Below are positions 1 through 6,714 of a DNA stretch of 8,257 nt, piece by piece; position 1 is the first letter of the stretch, and every line of letters starts with the position of its first letter. A program made the translations under genes and the position numbers. The DNA comes from Chloroflexota bacterium. GTDB taxonomy: Bacteria; Chloroflexota; UBA6077; JACQUR01. The stretch spans positions 1 to 8,257 of the forward strand of contig JACQUR010000358.1 in NCBI GenBank assembly GCA_016210245.1. Reading direction: 5' to 3'. The notes beneath the pieces are model-generated. The model saw only the letters and a program-made list of their open reading frames with translations. It did no database searches and had not been told where the DNA came from.

Positions 1-88
1 AAGGACCTGAGCCGGTCGAAGGACCTGAGCCGGTCGAAGGACCTGAGCCGGTCGAAGGACCTGAGCCGGTCGAAGGGCCTCACGGTCG
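1..88. repeat. 18-bp tandem repeat array at the window edge
   Basis: The unit AAGGACCTGAGCCGGTCG is present four times without a mismatch (1-18, 19-36, 37-54, 55-72). A degenerate copy follows (73-88), with one substitution and a two-base loss near its centre. The array may begin before the window. It resembles the widespread CCTGAGC...TCGAAGG intergenic element of GC-rich bacteria. The unit is six codons long and has no stop in the frame of hypA, so the hypA frame stays open from base 1. There is no ATG, GTG or TTG in that frame before 148. Bases 89-147 hold no recognisable gene. An open stretch from 101 in another frame reads GHYGLWLIKKRVQE and could be the relic of an upstream gene end, but I cannot assign it. 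Confidence 0.9.
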
Positions 89-147
89 CGGCTCGGATAA
101 CTCCCCGGGCACTACGGGCTCTGGCTCATCAAGAAGCGAGTGCAGGA

Positions 148-492
148 ATGCATGAAGTGGGCTTGCTGGCCGAGGCGCTGCGGCGCGCGGCCCGGGTGGC
201 GGAGCAGGCGGGGGCGCGGCGCATCGAGCGGGTCACCTTCGCCCTGGCGCCGGGCGGGCACGCCACGCCGGAGGCGGTCGAGACGCTGTTCGCGCTCATG
301 AGCCCCGGGACCATGGCCGAGGGCGCGGAGCTGGCCATCGAGTGGCAGGAGGTGGCGGAGCACTGCTGGGAGTGCGGCACCTCCTACCTGAGCACGAGAG
401 ACCGCGGCACCTGCCCCTCGTGCGACCAGCAGGGCATCCCGCAGGCGGTGGCGCCCGACCTGGTGCTCACGCGCATCGAGGTGATCCGGTGA
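148..492 (+). CDS. hypA: Hydrogenase maturation nickel metallochaperone HypA
   Basis: The 114-residue protein has the usual HypA length. HypA is a cytoplasmic protein that binds nickel through its N-terminal Met-His-Glu and, with the GTPase HypB, inserts nickel into the hydrogenase large subunit. The sequence begins MHE, so His2 and Glu3 are present, which fixes the start at ATG 148. The structural zinc site is visible as C73-x2-C76 and C89-x2-C92. The family stretch GTMAEGAEL lies at 54-62. The ribosome-binding site is poor: AGGA directly touches the ATG, and no well-spaced purine-rich box is seen. It is the first gene of the hyp cluster in view. Its stop codon at 490-492 is inside the left arm of a long hairpin leading to hypF. 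hypB, the usual neighbour, is absent here. The assignment is secure. Confidence 0.97.
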   Translation: MHEVGLLAEALRRAARVAEQAGARRIERVTFALAPGGHATPEAVETLFALMSPGTMAEGAELAIEWQEVAEHCWECGTSYLSTRDRGTCPSCDQQGIPQAVAPDLVLTRIEVIR

Positions 493-595
493 TTGCAGAT
501 TTGAGATTTGAGAGTGCAGATTGCAGAGCTGAACTCTGCAATCTGCACTCTCAAATCTCAAATCTCAAATCTCAAATCTCAAATCTGCAATCACC
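488..595 (+). repeat. Long heptamer-based hairpin filling the hypA-hypF gap
   Basis: The left arm is 488-528, the loop CTGAA is 529-533 and the right arm is 534-595. All 41 bases of the left arm have a complement in the right arm. The right arm has 21 extra bases, because the heptamer CTCAAAT occurs five times there against two copies of its complement ATTTGAG on the left. The outer end of the hairpin takes in the hypA stop (490-492), and the right arm ends on the base before the hypF GTG at 596. There is no T-run, so it does not look like an intrinsic terminator. As RNA it would be a very stable stem with one asymmetric bulge. It could act as a translational coupler, an mRNA stability element or simply a mobile repeat insertion. 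Confidence 0.9.
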
Positions 596-2920
596 GTGGT
601 AGCGGTCGCGCGCCGGCGCATCCAGGTGTGGGGCACCGTGCAGGGGGTCGGATTTCGACCGTTCGTGTACCGCCTCGCCACCCGGCACGGGCTCGGAGGC
701 TGGGTGCTCAATCACTCGGCCGGGGTGGAGTTGGAGATCGAGGGCCGGCCCGGGGCGCTGGATGCCTTCCTCCACGACCTCCAGGCCGAGGCGCCACCCC
801 TGGCGCGCCTGGAGGCGGTGGCGGTCGCGGACGTGCCGTCCGTGGGCAGCGCCAGCTTCGAGATCCTTTCCAGCCACATCCAGCCCGGCGAGTCCCAGCC
901 TGTCCCCGCCGACACGGCTCCGTGCAGCGACTGCTTGCGCGAGCTGTTCGACCCCTCCGACCGTCGCTACCACTACCCCTTTATCAACTGCACCAACTGC
1001 GGGCCTCGCTTCACCCTCATCCAGGACGTGCCTTACGACCGCGAGCGGACCACCATGGCCGTCTTCCGCATGTGCCCGGACTGCCAGCGCGAGTACGACG
1101 ACCCGAGCGACCGGCGTTTCCATGCCCAGCCCAACGCCTGCCCGCGCTGCGGCCCCCGCCTGCGGCTGCTGGACCGCGCCGGCCAGGAGATCGACGGTGC
1201 CGACCCCATCGTCCGCGCGGCGCAGTTGCTCCAGGAAGGGGCTATCCTGGCCGTGAAGGGGCTGGGCGGCTATCACCTCGCCTGCAACGCCTTCGATGCC
1301 CAGGCTGTAGAGAGGCTGCGGCGGAGGAAGCACCGCGAGGATAAGCCCTTCGCCCTCATGGCCCCGGACCTCGAGGCGGTCGACCGCCTGTGTTGCGTCA
1401 CGGAGGCCGAGGCGGAGCTGCTCGCGTCCGAGCGACGGCCCATCGTGCTGCTCCGCCGCCGGGAGCCGAGTCCGGTGGCCCCCGAGGTCGCCCCCGGCCA
1501 CCGCCTGCTGGGGCTGATGCTCCCGTACACACCCCTCCACTCCCTGCTGCTCGAGGCAGCGCGGTCGGTCCTGGTCATGACCAGCGGCAACCGGAGCGAG
1601 GAGCCCATCGCCTACCAGGACGAGGACGCGCTCCATCGGCTCGGCCCCCTGGCCGACGCCTTCCTGGTTCACGACCGCGCGATCCACACCCGCTGCGACG
1701 ACTCGGTCACCCGCGTGCTCGGCGGCCAGGAGTTGCTCCTGCGCCGCTCGCGGGGCTACGCGCCGCGGCCCATCGCCCTGCGCGTCCCGTTTGCCGAGCC
1801 GGTCCTGGCCTGCGGGGCCGAGCTGAAGAACACGTTCTGCCTGGGCAAGGGGCGCCATGCCCTGGTGAGCCACCACATCGGCGACCTGGAGAACTGGGAG
1901 ACCCTCGCCTCCTTCGCGGAGGGGATCGAGCGCTTCGCGCGCCTGTTCGACGTCCACCCCACGGTAGTCGCCTACGATCTCCATCCCGAGTACCTCTCCA
2001 CCAAGTACGCGCTGGAGCTGCCGGGCGTGGCCAGGGTGGGCGTGCAGCACCATCACGCCCACATTGCCAGTTGCATGGCCGAGCACGGTCTGGAGGGGCC
2101 TGCCATCGGCGTGGCCTTCGACGGGCTGGGCTACGGCCTGGATGGGACCCTCTGGGGCGGCGAGTTCCTGGTGGCCGACTACCTGGACTGCACCCGGGTG
2201 GCCCACCTGGCCCCCATGCCCCTGCCGGGCGGCGCGCAGGCCATCCGCCAGCCCTGGCGCATGGCGGCGACCTACCTCCACGCCGCGTACGGGGACGAGA
2301 TGGAAGCGCTCGGCCTCGACTTCATGCGGCGGCTCGACCGCGGCCGCTGGGCCGTCTTGAAGCAGATGCTCCGAAAGGGTATCAATAGTCCGCCGACCTC
2401 GAGCCTGGGCCGGCTCTTCGACGCGGTTGCCGCCCTGGTTGGAGTGCGGGACGTGGCCAACTACGAAGGGCAGGCCGCGGTGGAGCTGGAGGTGCTTGCC
2501 GACGAGGCCTGCCAGGAGCGCTATCCTTATACGATCGACGACGGGAGCCGGCCCCTGGTCCTGCGGGTGGAGGCGACCATCCGCGGGGTGGTGGACGACC
2601 TGTTGAACGGAACGGAGCCTGCCTGCGTCGCGGCCAAGTTTCACAACACGCTCGCGGAAGCCGTGGCGGCCCTCTGTGGTAGCATCCGAGCGGAGCACGG
2701 GCTGGACCGGGTGGTGCTGGGCGGAGGAGTCTTCCAGAATGCCTTCCTGCTGGGGCGCGTCGTGCCGCGGCTGGCCGCGCTGGACTTCCAGGTCTACGTA
2801 CCCAGCCAGGTCCCGCCCAACGATGGCGGCATCGCCCTCGGGCAGGCGGTGATCGCCAACGCCAGGGTGCGGGCTGGGAAGGTGGGGAAGGAGGCGGGGC
2901 CATGTGTCTCGGCGTCGTAG
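596..2920 (+). CDS. hypF: Hydrogenase maturation carbamoyltransferase HypF
   Basis: HypF (774 aa, normal for the family) activates carbamoyl phosphate with ATP and transfers the carbamoyl group to the C-terminal cysteine of HypE, the first step to the cyanide ligands of the NiFe centre. Domains in order: acylphosphatase-like with VQGVGFRPFVYRLA at 15-28; two zinc fingers (C110, C113, C132, C135 and C160, C163, C182, C185); YrdC-like at about 200-390 with KGLGGYHLAC and HTRCDDSVTRVL; Kae1-like at about 400-755 with the metal-binding HHHAH at 485-489, VVLGGGVFQN at 706 and PPNDGGIALGQ at 740. All key motifs are intact. GTG 596 is chosen because the acylphosphatase domain begins just after it. 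The preceding bases are hairpin with no Shine-Dalgarno, so initiation may depend on coupling to hypA. The 3' end overlaps hypC by 19 bases. Confidence 0.97.
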   Translation: MVAVARRRIQVWGTVQGVGFRPFVYRLATRHGLGGWVLNHSAGVELEIEGRPGALDAFLHDLQAEAPPLARLEAVAVADVPSVGSASFEILSSHIQPGESQPVPADTAPCSDCLRELFDPSDRRYHYPFINCTNCGPRFTLIQDVPYDRERTTMAVFRMCPDCQREYDDPSDRRFHAQPNACPRCGPRLRLLDRAGQEIDGADPIVRAAQLLQEGAILAVKGLGGYHLACNAFDAQAVERLRRRKHREDKPFALMAPDLEAVDRLCCVTEAEAELLASERRPIVLLRRREPSPVAPEVAPGHRLLGLMLPYTPLHSLLLEAARSVLVMTSGNRSEEPIAYQDEDALHRLGPLADAFLVHDRAIHTRCDDSVTRVLGGQELLLRRSRGYAPRPIALRVPFAEPVLACGAELKNTFCLGKGRHALVSHHIGDLENWETLASFAEGIERFARLFDVHPTVVAYDLHPEYLSTKYALELPGVARVGVQHHHAHIASCMAEHGLEGPAIGVAFDGLGYGLDGTLWGGEFLVADYLDCTRVAHLAPMPLPGGAQAIRQPWRMAATYLHAAYGDEMEALGLDFMRRLDRGRWAVLKQMLRKGINSPPTSSLGRLFDAVAALVGVRDVANYEGQAAVELEVLADEACQERYPYTIDDGSRPLVLRVEATIRGVVDDLLNGTEPACVAAKFHNTLAEAVAALCGSIRAEHGLDRVVLGGGVFQNAFLLGRVVPRLAALDFQVYVPSQVPPNDGGIALGQAVIANARVRAGKVGKEAGPCVSAS

Positions 2921-3168
2921 GCCAGATCGTCCAGGTGGATGGAATGGTCGCCCTGGTCGACTTCTGGGGGGTCAAGAAGCGGATTCGCCTGGACCTGGTG
3001 GACGAGCCGGTGCAGCCGGGCGACTACGTCCTCAACCACGTGGGCTTCGCCATCAAGCGCATCCCCGACGAGGAGGTGGCGGCGACGCTGGCCTTCTACG
3101 AGGAGCTGATCCAGGCGGAGGACTTGATGGCCCAGGACGTGAGAACGGACCTCCAGGCGGCAGGGTGA
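2902..3168 (+). CDS. hypC: Hydrogenase maturation chaperone HypC
   Basis: HypC is a small cytoplasmic chaperone that works with HypD to hold the iron while CN and CO ligands are added, then carries the Fe(CN)2CO unit to the hydrogenase large subunit. The 88-residue sequence begins MCLGVVGQIV. Cys2, essential in this family, is present, although the usual Ile-Pro after MCLG is Val-Val here. GDYVLNHVGFAI at 40-51 matches the second conserved block, with His46 in the position of the conserved histidine. The start at ATG 2902 is certain from Cys2 and from a strong ribosome-binding site AAGGAGG at 2888-2894. The gene starts inside the end of hypF, so translation is probably coupled. A hairpin repeat separates its stop from hypD. 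Confidence 0.96.
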   Translation: MCLGVVGQIVQVDGMVALVDFWGVKKRIRLDLVDEPVQPGDYVLNHVGFAIKRIPDEEVAATLAFYEELIQAEDLMAQDVRTDLQAAG

Positions 3169-3171
3169 CAT

Positions 3172-3236
3172 GCCGAGTTGACAGTTGACAGTTGACAGTC
3201 GACAGTGAGCTGTCGACTGTCAACTGTCAACTCGGC
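3172..3236 (+). repeat. Heptamer-based hairpin between hypC and hypD
   Basis: The left arm 3172-3205 and right arm 3210-3236 enclose the four-base loop TGAG (3206-3209). All 27 bases of the right arm pair with the left arm, which has one extra heptamer TTGACAG that would bulge out. The ends are GCCGAG and CTCGGC. It begins three bases after the hypC stop and ends four bases before the purine-rich AGAGGAG (3241-3247) ahead of hypD. No T-run follows, so it is unlikely to be an intrinsic terminator. It has the same architecture as the hypA-hypF hairpin but a different heptamer. An ATG at 3192 inside the left arm opens the hypD frame and is probably not the true start. Confidence 0.9.
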
Positions 3237-3251
3237 TCAGAGAGGAGCGCG

Positions 3252-4418
3252 GTGCAGCAGTCTATCGGGGGCCAGAGCAAGTCCTTCAGCCAGCAGTTCC
3301 GCGACCCGCACAAGGCGCGGGCGCTGCTCAGGACCCTGGAGCGGCTGTGCGACGAGATCGGCCGCGAGGTGGCCGTGATGCATGTGTGCGGCAGCCACGA
3401 GCAGGCCATCGCCCGCTTCGGCCTGCGCAGCGTCCTGCCGCCGCGGCTGCACGTCATCATGGGGCCGGGCTGCCCCGTGTGCGTGACCGACGAGCCCGAG
3501 GTGGACGAGGCGGTGGTGCTGGCTCGGCTGGGGCATACCATCACCACCTATGGCGACATGGTACGCGTCCCTGGCAGCGTGGTGTCGCTGGCCGAAGCCC
3601 AGGCCCAGGGCGCCGACGTGCGGGTGATCTACAGCGCGACGGAGGCGGTGGCCCTGGCCGCCCGGACCGATCGAGAGGTGGTCTTCTTTGCCACCGGGTT
3701 CGAGACCACGGCCGTGGCCACCGCGGCCGTGGTCCTGGCCGATCCCCCCAGGAACTTCTCCGTGCTCTCGGCCCACAAGTACATCCCCCCGGCCATGGAG
3801 ATCGTAGCCGAGATGCCGGGCACGAAGGTGGAGGGCTTCCTGGCGGCCGGCCACGCCGCCGCGATTACGGGCTGGAAGATCTTCGAGCCCTTCGTGCGGC
3901 GGCACCGGCTCCCGGTGGTGGTGGGCGGGTTCGAGCCGCTGGACATCCTGGCCGCGCTGGCGAAGCTGCTGGAGCTGATCCGCGATGGCGAAGCGCGGGT
4001 GGTGAACGCCTTTCCGCGCTGCTGCACCCCGGCCGGCAACCGCCCGGCCCAGGCGCTTCTCTGGCGGGCCTTCGAGGCGGTCGGCGGCAGGTGGCGCGGG
4101 ATCGCTCACATCCCCAACTCCAACCTCCGCCTGCGGGACGAGTTCGCCTGGGTGGATGCCCGCAAGCGGTTCGACCTCCAGGGCGGCCTGAGGCAGCTCT
4201 GGAGCAGCGCCGCGCCTTCCGCCCTGGTCCAGCAGTGCCTGTGCGGCAACATCATGGCCGGCATCGCTGGCCCTCGGGACTGCCCGCTGTTCGGCAAGGA
4301 GTGTACGCCCGCGCACCCGGTCGGGGCCTGCATGGTGAGCAGCGAGGGGACTTGCAAGATCTGGTCCGAGTACGGACAGTCGATCGAGGGATTCTTCGAG
4401 CAGGAGGCCGTGAGGTAG
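3252..4418 (+). CDS. hypD: Hydrogenase maturation iron-sulfur scaffold HypD
   Basis: HypD is the [4Fe-4S] protein on which, together with HypC, the Fe(CN)2CO moiety is assembled. From GTG 3252 it is 388 residues, slightly longer than typical HypD. AGAGGAG at 3241-3247 lies four bases upstream. The alternative ATG at 3192 would add 20 residues encoded by hairpin repeat and lacks a ribosome-binding site, so I prefer 3252. Conserved blocks are complete: MHVCGSHEQAIARFGLRS with Cys46, GPGCPVC with Cys74 and Cys77, TYGDMVRVPGS, FFATGFETTA, VEGFLAAGHAA, and the C-terminal cysteine-rich region (CLCGNIMAG, DCPLFGKEC, GACMVSSEGTC) that binds the cluster. The stop is followed after one base by the crotonase gene, so the two are very probably co-translated. 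The assignment is secure, the exact start less so. Confidence 0.95.
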   Translation: MQQSIGGQSKSFSQQFRDPHKARALLRTLERLCDEIGREVAVMHVCGSHEQAIARFGLRSVLPPRLHVIMGPGCPVCVTDEPEVDEAVVLARLGHTITTYGDMVRVPGSVVSLAEAQAQGADVRVIYSATEAVALAARTDREVVFFATGFETTAVATAAVVLADPPRNFSVLSAHKYIPPAMEIVAEMPGTKVEGFLAAGHAAAITGWKIFEPFVRRHRLPVVVGGFEPLDILAALAKLLELIRDGEARVVNAFPRCCTPAGNRPAQALLWRAFEAVGGRWRGIAHIPNSNLRLRDEFAWVDARKRFDLQGGLRQLWSSAAPSALVQQCLCGNIMAGIAGPRDCPLFGKECTPAHPVGACMVSSEGTCKIWSEYGQSIEGFFEQEAVR

Positions 4419-4419
4419 C

Positions 4420-5268
4420 ATGCGGCGGGAGACCATTCGGCTCGAGCGCGAGGGGCCGGTCGGGATCGTGGTCATCGATCGGCCCGAGCGGTTCAACTCC
4501 CTGGACCCCGAGACTGCCCGCGACCTGCGCCGGGCGGGGCTCCAACTGGCCCGCGACGCCACCGTCCGCTGCGCTGTGCTGCGGGGCTCCCACGGCGTGT
4601 TCTGCAGCGGGGCCGACCTGAAGTACGTGCGCGAGGGCGGGGAGGCCGACGACCTGGCCTACCTGCGCCCGGAAGCGAAGGGGGTCGAGCCAGGCTATGG
4701 CGTCGCCTTCAAGGAGATCCTCGAGTACCTGCACGCCACCATCTCCGAGATCCGGCGCGCGCCCAAGCCCTTCATCGCTGTGGTCGAAGGGATCGCGGCC
4801 GCGGGCGGGTTTGGCCTGGCCATGTCCTGCGACCTCGTCTTCGCCGCCGAGGGGGCGTGCTTCGAGTGGGCCTACGCGCGCACCGGCCTGACCGGGGCCG
4901 AGAGCACTACCTTCCTCCTGCCCCGCCTGCTGGGCCTCCGCCGCGCGCTGGGGCTGGCGTTCCTGAACCCCCGCCTGTCGGCGCGCGAGGCGCAGGACCT
5001 GGGCCTGGTCACCGCGGTCTTCCCGGCCCCCGCCTTTGAAGAGTCGTGGCGGACCGTGGCCCAGCAGCTCGCGGCGGGGCCGACGGAGGCCTACGGCATC
5101 ATGAAGCGGCTGCTCAACGAGGCGGCGGGGATGGGAGCCCTGGAAGACCACCTGGCGCGCGAGCTTTCCGCCCTCACCCGCATCGCCGAAGGCGCCGACT
5201 TCGCCGAGGGCCTCTCGGCGTTTTTCCAGAAGCGCCCCCCTGAGTTTCGGGGGGAAGAACCTGACTGA
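4420..5268 (+). CDS. Crotonase (enoyl-CoA hydratase/isomerase) family protein inside the hyp operon
   Basis: This 282-residue protein has the single-domain crotonase fold, which binds acyl-CoA and stabilises an enolate or oxyanion. Visible signatures are GSHGVFCSGADL (56-67, first oxyanion-hole segment), EGIAAAGGFGLAMSCDLVFA (123-142, second segment) and LLPRLLG (166-172). By visual alignment the two catalytic glutamates of classical enoyl-CoA hydratase are replaced: Gly132 for the first and Tyr152 for the second. Glu161 (in TGAEST) is near the place where related isomerases have an acidic residue. It starts one base after the hypD stop, with GAGGTAG just upstream, and hypE follows 24 bases after it, so it is part of the operon. 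HypX/HoxX, the CO-forming hydrogenase maturase, has a crotonase-like C-terminal domain acting on formyl-CoA. This gene may be a stand-alone counterpart, which is inference. Otherwise it is an unrelated acyl-CoA enzyme of unknown substrate. Confidence 0.93.
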   Translation: MRRETIRLEREGPVGIVVIDRPERFNSLDPETARDLRRAGLQLARDATVRCAVLRGSHGVFCSGADLKYVREGGEADDLAYLRPEAKGVEPGYGVAFKEILEYLHATISEIRRAPKPFIAVVEGIAAAGGFGLAMSCDLVFAAEGACFEWAYARTGLTGAESTTFLLPRLLGLRRALGLAFLNPRLSAREAQDLGLVTAVFPAPAFEESWRTVAQQLAAGPTEAYGIMKRLLNEAAGMGALEDHLARELSALTRIAEGADFAEGLSAFFQKRPPEFRGEEPD

Positions 5269-5292
5269 ACCAGGTCCGGAGAGAGGTTTCCC

Positions 5293-6363
5293 ATGAGCGA
5301 CGGACCACGTGCGGCAGCAGGAACCATATGTCCGCTGCCCGCCCTCGCGCACACTCACGTGTTGCTGGGCCACGGGAGCGGCGGCAAGCTGACCTCGGAG
5401 CTCATCGAGCAGCTCTTCCTGCCGGCCTTCCGCAACCCGCTGCTGGAGAAGCTGGACGACCACGCCGTCTTCTCCGTGGACCCGTCTTCAGATCTGCGGA
5501 TCGCCTTCACCACCGACTCCTTCGTGGTCAACCCGATCTTCTTTCCCGGCGGGGACATCGGCCAGCTTGCCGTCAACGGCACCGTGAACGACCTGGCCAT
5601 GGCCGGAGCCGAGCCGCTGTATCTGTCAGCCGGCTTCATCCTGGAGGAAGGCTTCCCGATGGACGACCTGCGCCGCGTCGTCCTCTCCATGGCGGACGCC
5701 AGCGCCCGGGCCGGGGTGGCCATCGCCACCGGCGACACCAAGGTCGTCCAGCGCGGCAAGGCCGACGGCCTGTTCATCAACACCACCGGCGTCGGGGCCA
5801 TTCGCCGTCCCGAGACCATCTCCGCCTGGAACGCCCGGCCCGGCGACCGCGTGCTGGTGAGCGGCCCCATCGGCGAACACGGCATGGCCATCATGCTGGC
5901 CCGAGGTGCGCTGGACATGGAGGTGGAGCTCGCCAGCGACACCGCCCCCCTCGCCTCCCTGGTCCAGGCCATGCTCGGGGCAACGGCCGGCATCCACTGC
6001 CTCAAGGACCCTACCCGCGGCGGCGTAGCCACGGTGCTCAACGAGATCGCCCAGCACTCGGGGGTGGGCATCGTGGTCGAGGAGGAGCAGGTGCCCGTGC
6101 GGGACGAGGTGCGCGGCGCCTGCGAGATCCTGGGCATCGACCCCCTCTACGTAGCCAACGAAGGCAAACTCCTCGCCCTGGTCGCCCCCGAAGCCGCCCC
6201 GGCCGTGCTCGCCGCCATGCGCGCCCACCCCGACGGCCAGGAAGCCGCCCTCATTGGGGTGGTGACGGACAAACCCCGCGGCCGCGTCCTGCTGCGGACC
6301 CCCTGGGGCGGCCTGCGCGTCCTCGACATGCTGGTGGGCGACCCGCTGCCCCGCATCTGCTGA
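5293..6363 (+). CDS. hypE: Hydrogenase maturation carbamoyl dehydratase HypE
   Basis: HypE (356 aa) belongs to the PurM/SelD ATP-binding superfamily. It accepts a carbamoyl group from HypF on its C-terminal cysteine, dehydrates it with ATP to a thiocyanate, and passes the cyanide to iron on HypC-HypD. The sequence shows HGSGGKL at 27-33, FTTDSFVV at 72-79, NGTVNDLAMAG at 95-105, ATGDTKVV at 145-152 and DPTRGGVA at 239-246. It ends in PRIC with the acceptor Cys356, so both the start domain and the reactive tail are intact. About 20 residues precede the first family block, a modest extension. GGAGAGAGG at 5278-5286 is a good ribosome-binding site for ATG 5293. It is the last hyp gene of the run. 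No clear terminator follows. Confidence 0.97.
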   Translation: MSDGPRAAAGTICPLPALAHTHVLLGHGSGGKLTSELIEQLFLPAFRNPLLEKLDDHAVFSVDPSSDLRIAFTTDSFVVNPIFFPGGDIGQLAVNGTVNDLAMAGAEPLYLSAGFILEEGFPMDDLRRVVLSMADASARAGVAIATGDTKVVQRGKADGLFINTTGVGAIRRPETISAWNARPGDRVLVSGPIGEHGMAIMLARGALDMEVELASDTAPLASLVQAMLGATAGIHCLKDPTRGGVATVLNEIAQHSGVGIVVEEEQVPVRDEVRGACEILGIDPLYVANEGKLLALVAPEAAPAVLAAMRAHPDGQEAALIGVVTDKPRGRVLLRTPWGGLRVLDMLVGDPLPRIC

Positions 6364-6417
6364 ACCCACGCGAGCTCCATGCGATAATAGCCCTGGCTGC
6401 GAGGGGAGGTAGTCGCC

Positions 6418-6714
6418 ATGGCCAGAGAACTCAAGGTCATCGATGTCAGCCGCGTGCCAGAACTGCTGCGGCTCGCGGAGGAAGTGCGCGGAACCAACGA
6501 GCCACGTCTCTTGAGGCGGGACGGCGAGGATCTCGCCATCCTCATGCCCGCCAGGCGGTCTCCTAAGCGCCCGAGGCGGGCAAAGACCAGGGCCGACCAT
6601 GAGGCCTTCCTCTCCTCCCTCGGGGGCTGGGAGGGCGTCGTGGACACCGATCGGCTGATTGCCGATATCTACGAAAGCCGTCGGCGCTCGACGCGGCCAC
6701 CCGTTGAACTGTGA
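6418..6714 (+). CDS. Type II antitoxin, partner of a VapC-type PIN toxin
   Basis: This 98-residue protein fits the two-part plan of small antitoxins. An N-terminal DNA-binding segment (about 1-45, ending GEDLAILMPARR) is of the Phd/prevent-host-death kind. A basic linker (SPKRPRRAKTRA) follows, then a C-terminal toxin-wrapping tail (about 70-98, with VDTDRLIADIYESR). Such proteins normally neutralise a PIN-domain ribonuclease encoded directly downstream and repress their own promoter. AGGGGAGG at 6402-6409 is a strong ribosome-binding site eight bases from the ATG. The short gap after hypE holds GATAAT at 6383-6388, a possible -10 box, but no convincing -35. The next gene is the wreck of a VapC toxin, so the antitoxin appears to be an orphan. 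The exact antitoxin family is uncertain. Confidence 0.75.
   Translation: MARELKVIDVSRVPELLRLAEEVRGTNEPRLLRRDGEDLAILMPARRSPKRPRRAKTRADHEAFLSSLGGWEGVVDTDRLIADIYESRRRSTRPPVEL

Noticed and set aside
488..595. Intrinsic transcription terminator between hypA and hypF
   Set aside because: The stem is very long, made of AT-containing heptamers and not followed by a T-run. The downstream genes clearly continue the same pathway.
488..595. CRISPR array
   Set aside because: The units are contiguous heptamers without spacers, and they are organised as a hairpin.
572..2698. A 708-codon open frame on the minus strand across hypF
   Set aside because: It is the GC-rich antisense shadow of hypF, which has every family motif. 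The minus-strand product shows no domain.
3192..3251. ATG 3192 as the hypD start
   Set aside because: The added residues are encoded by hairpin repeat, no ribosome-binding site precedes it, and GTG 3252 has AGAGGAG just upstream.
4252..5463. A 403-codon minus-strand open frame across the crotonase gene
   Set aside because: It has no recognisable motifs and spans hypD, crotonase and hypE antisense. It is explained by high GC and codon bias.
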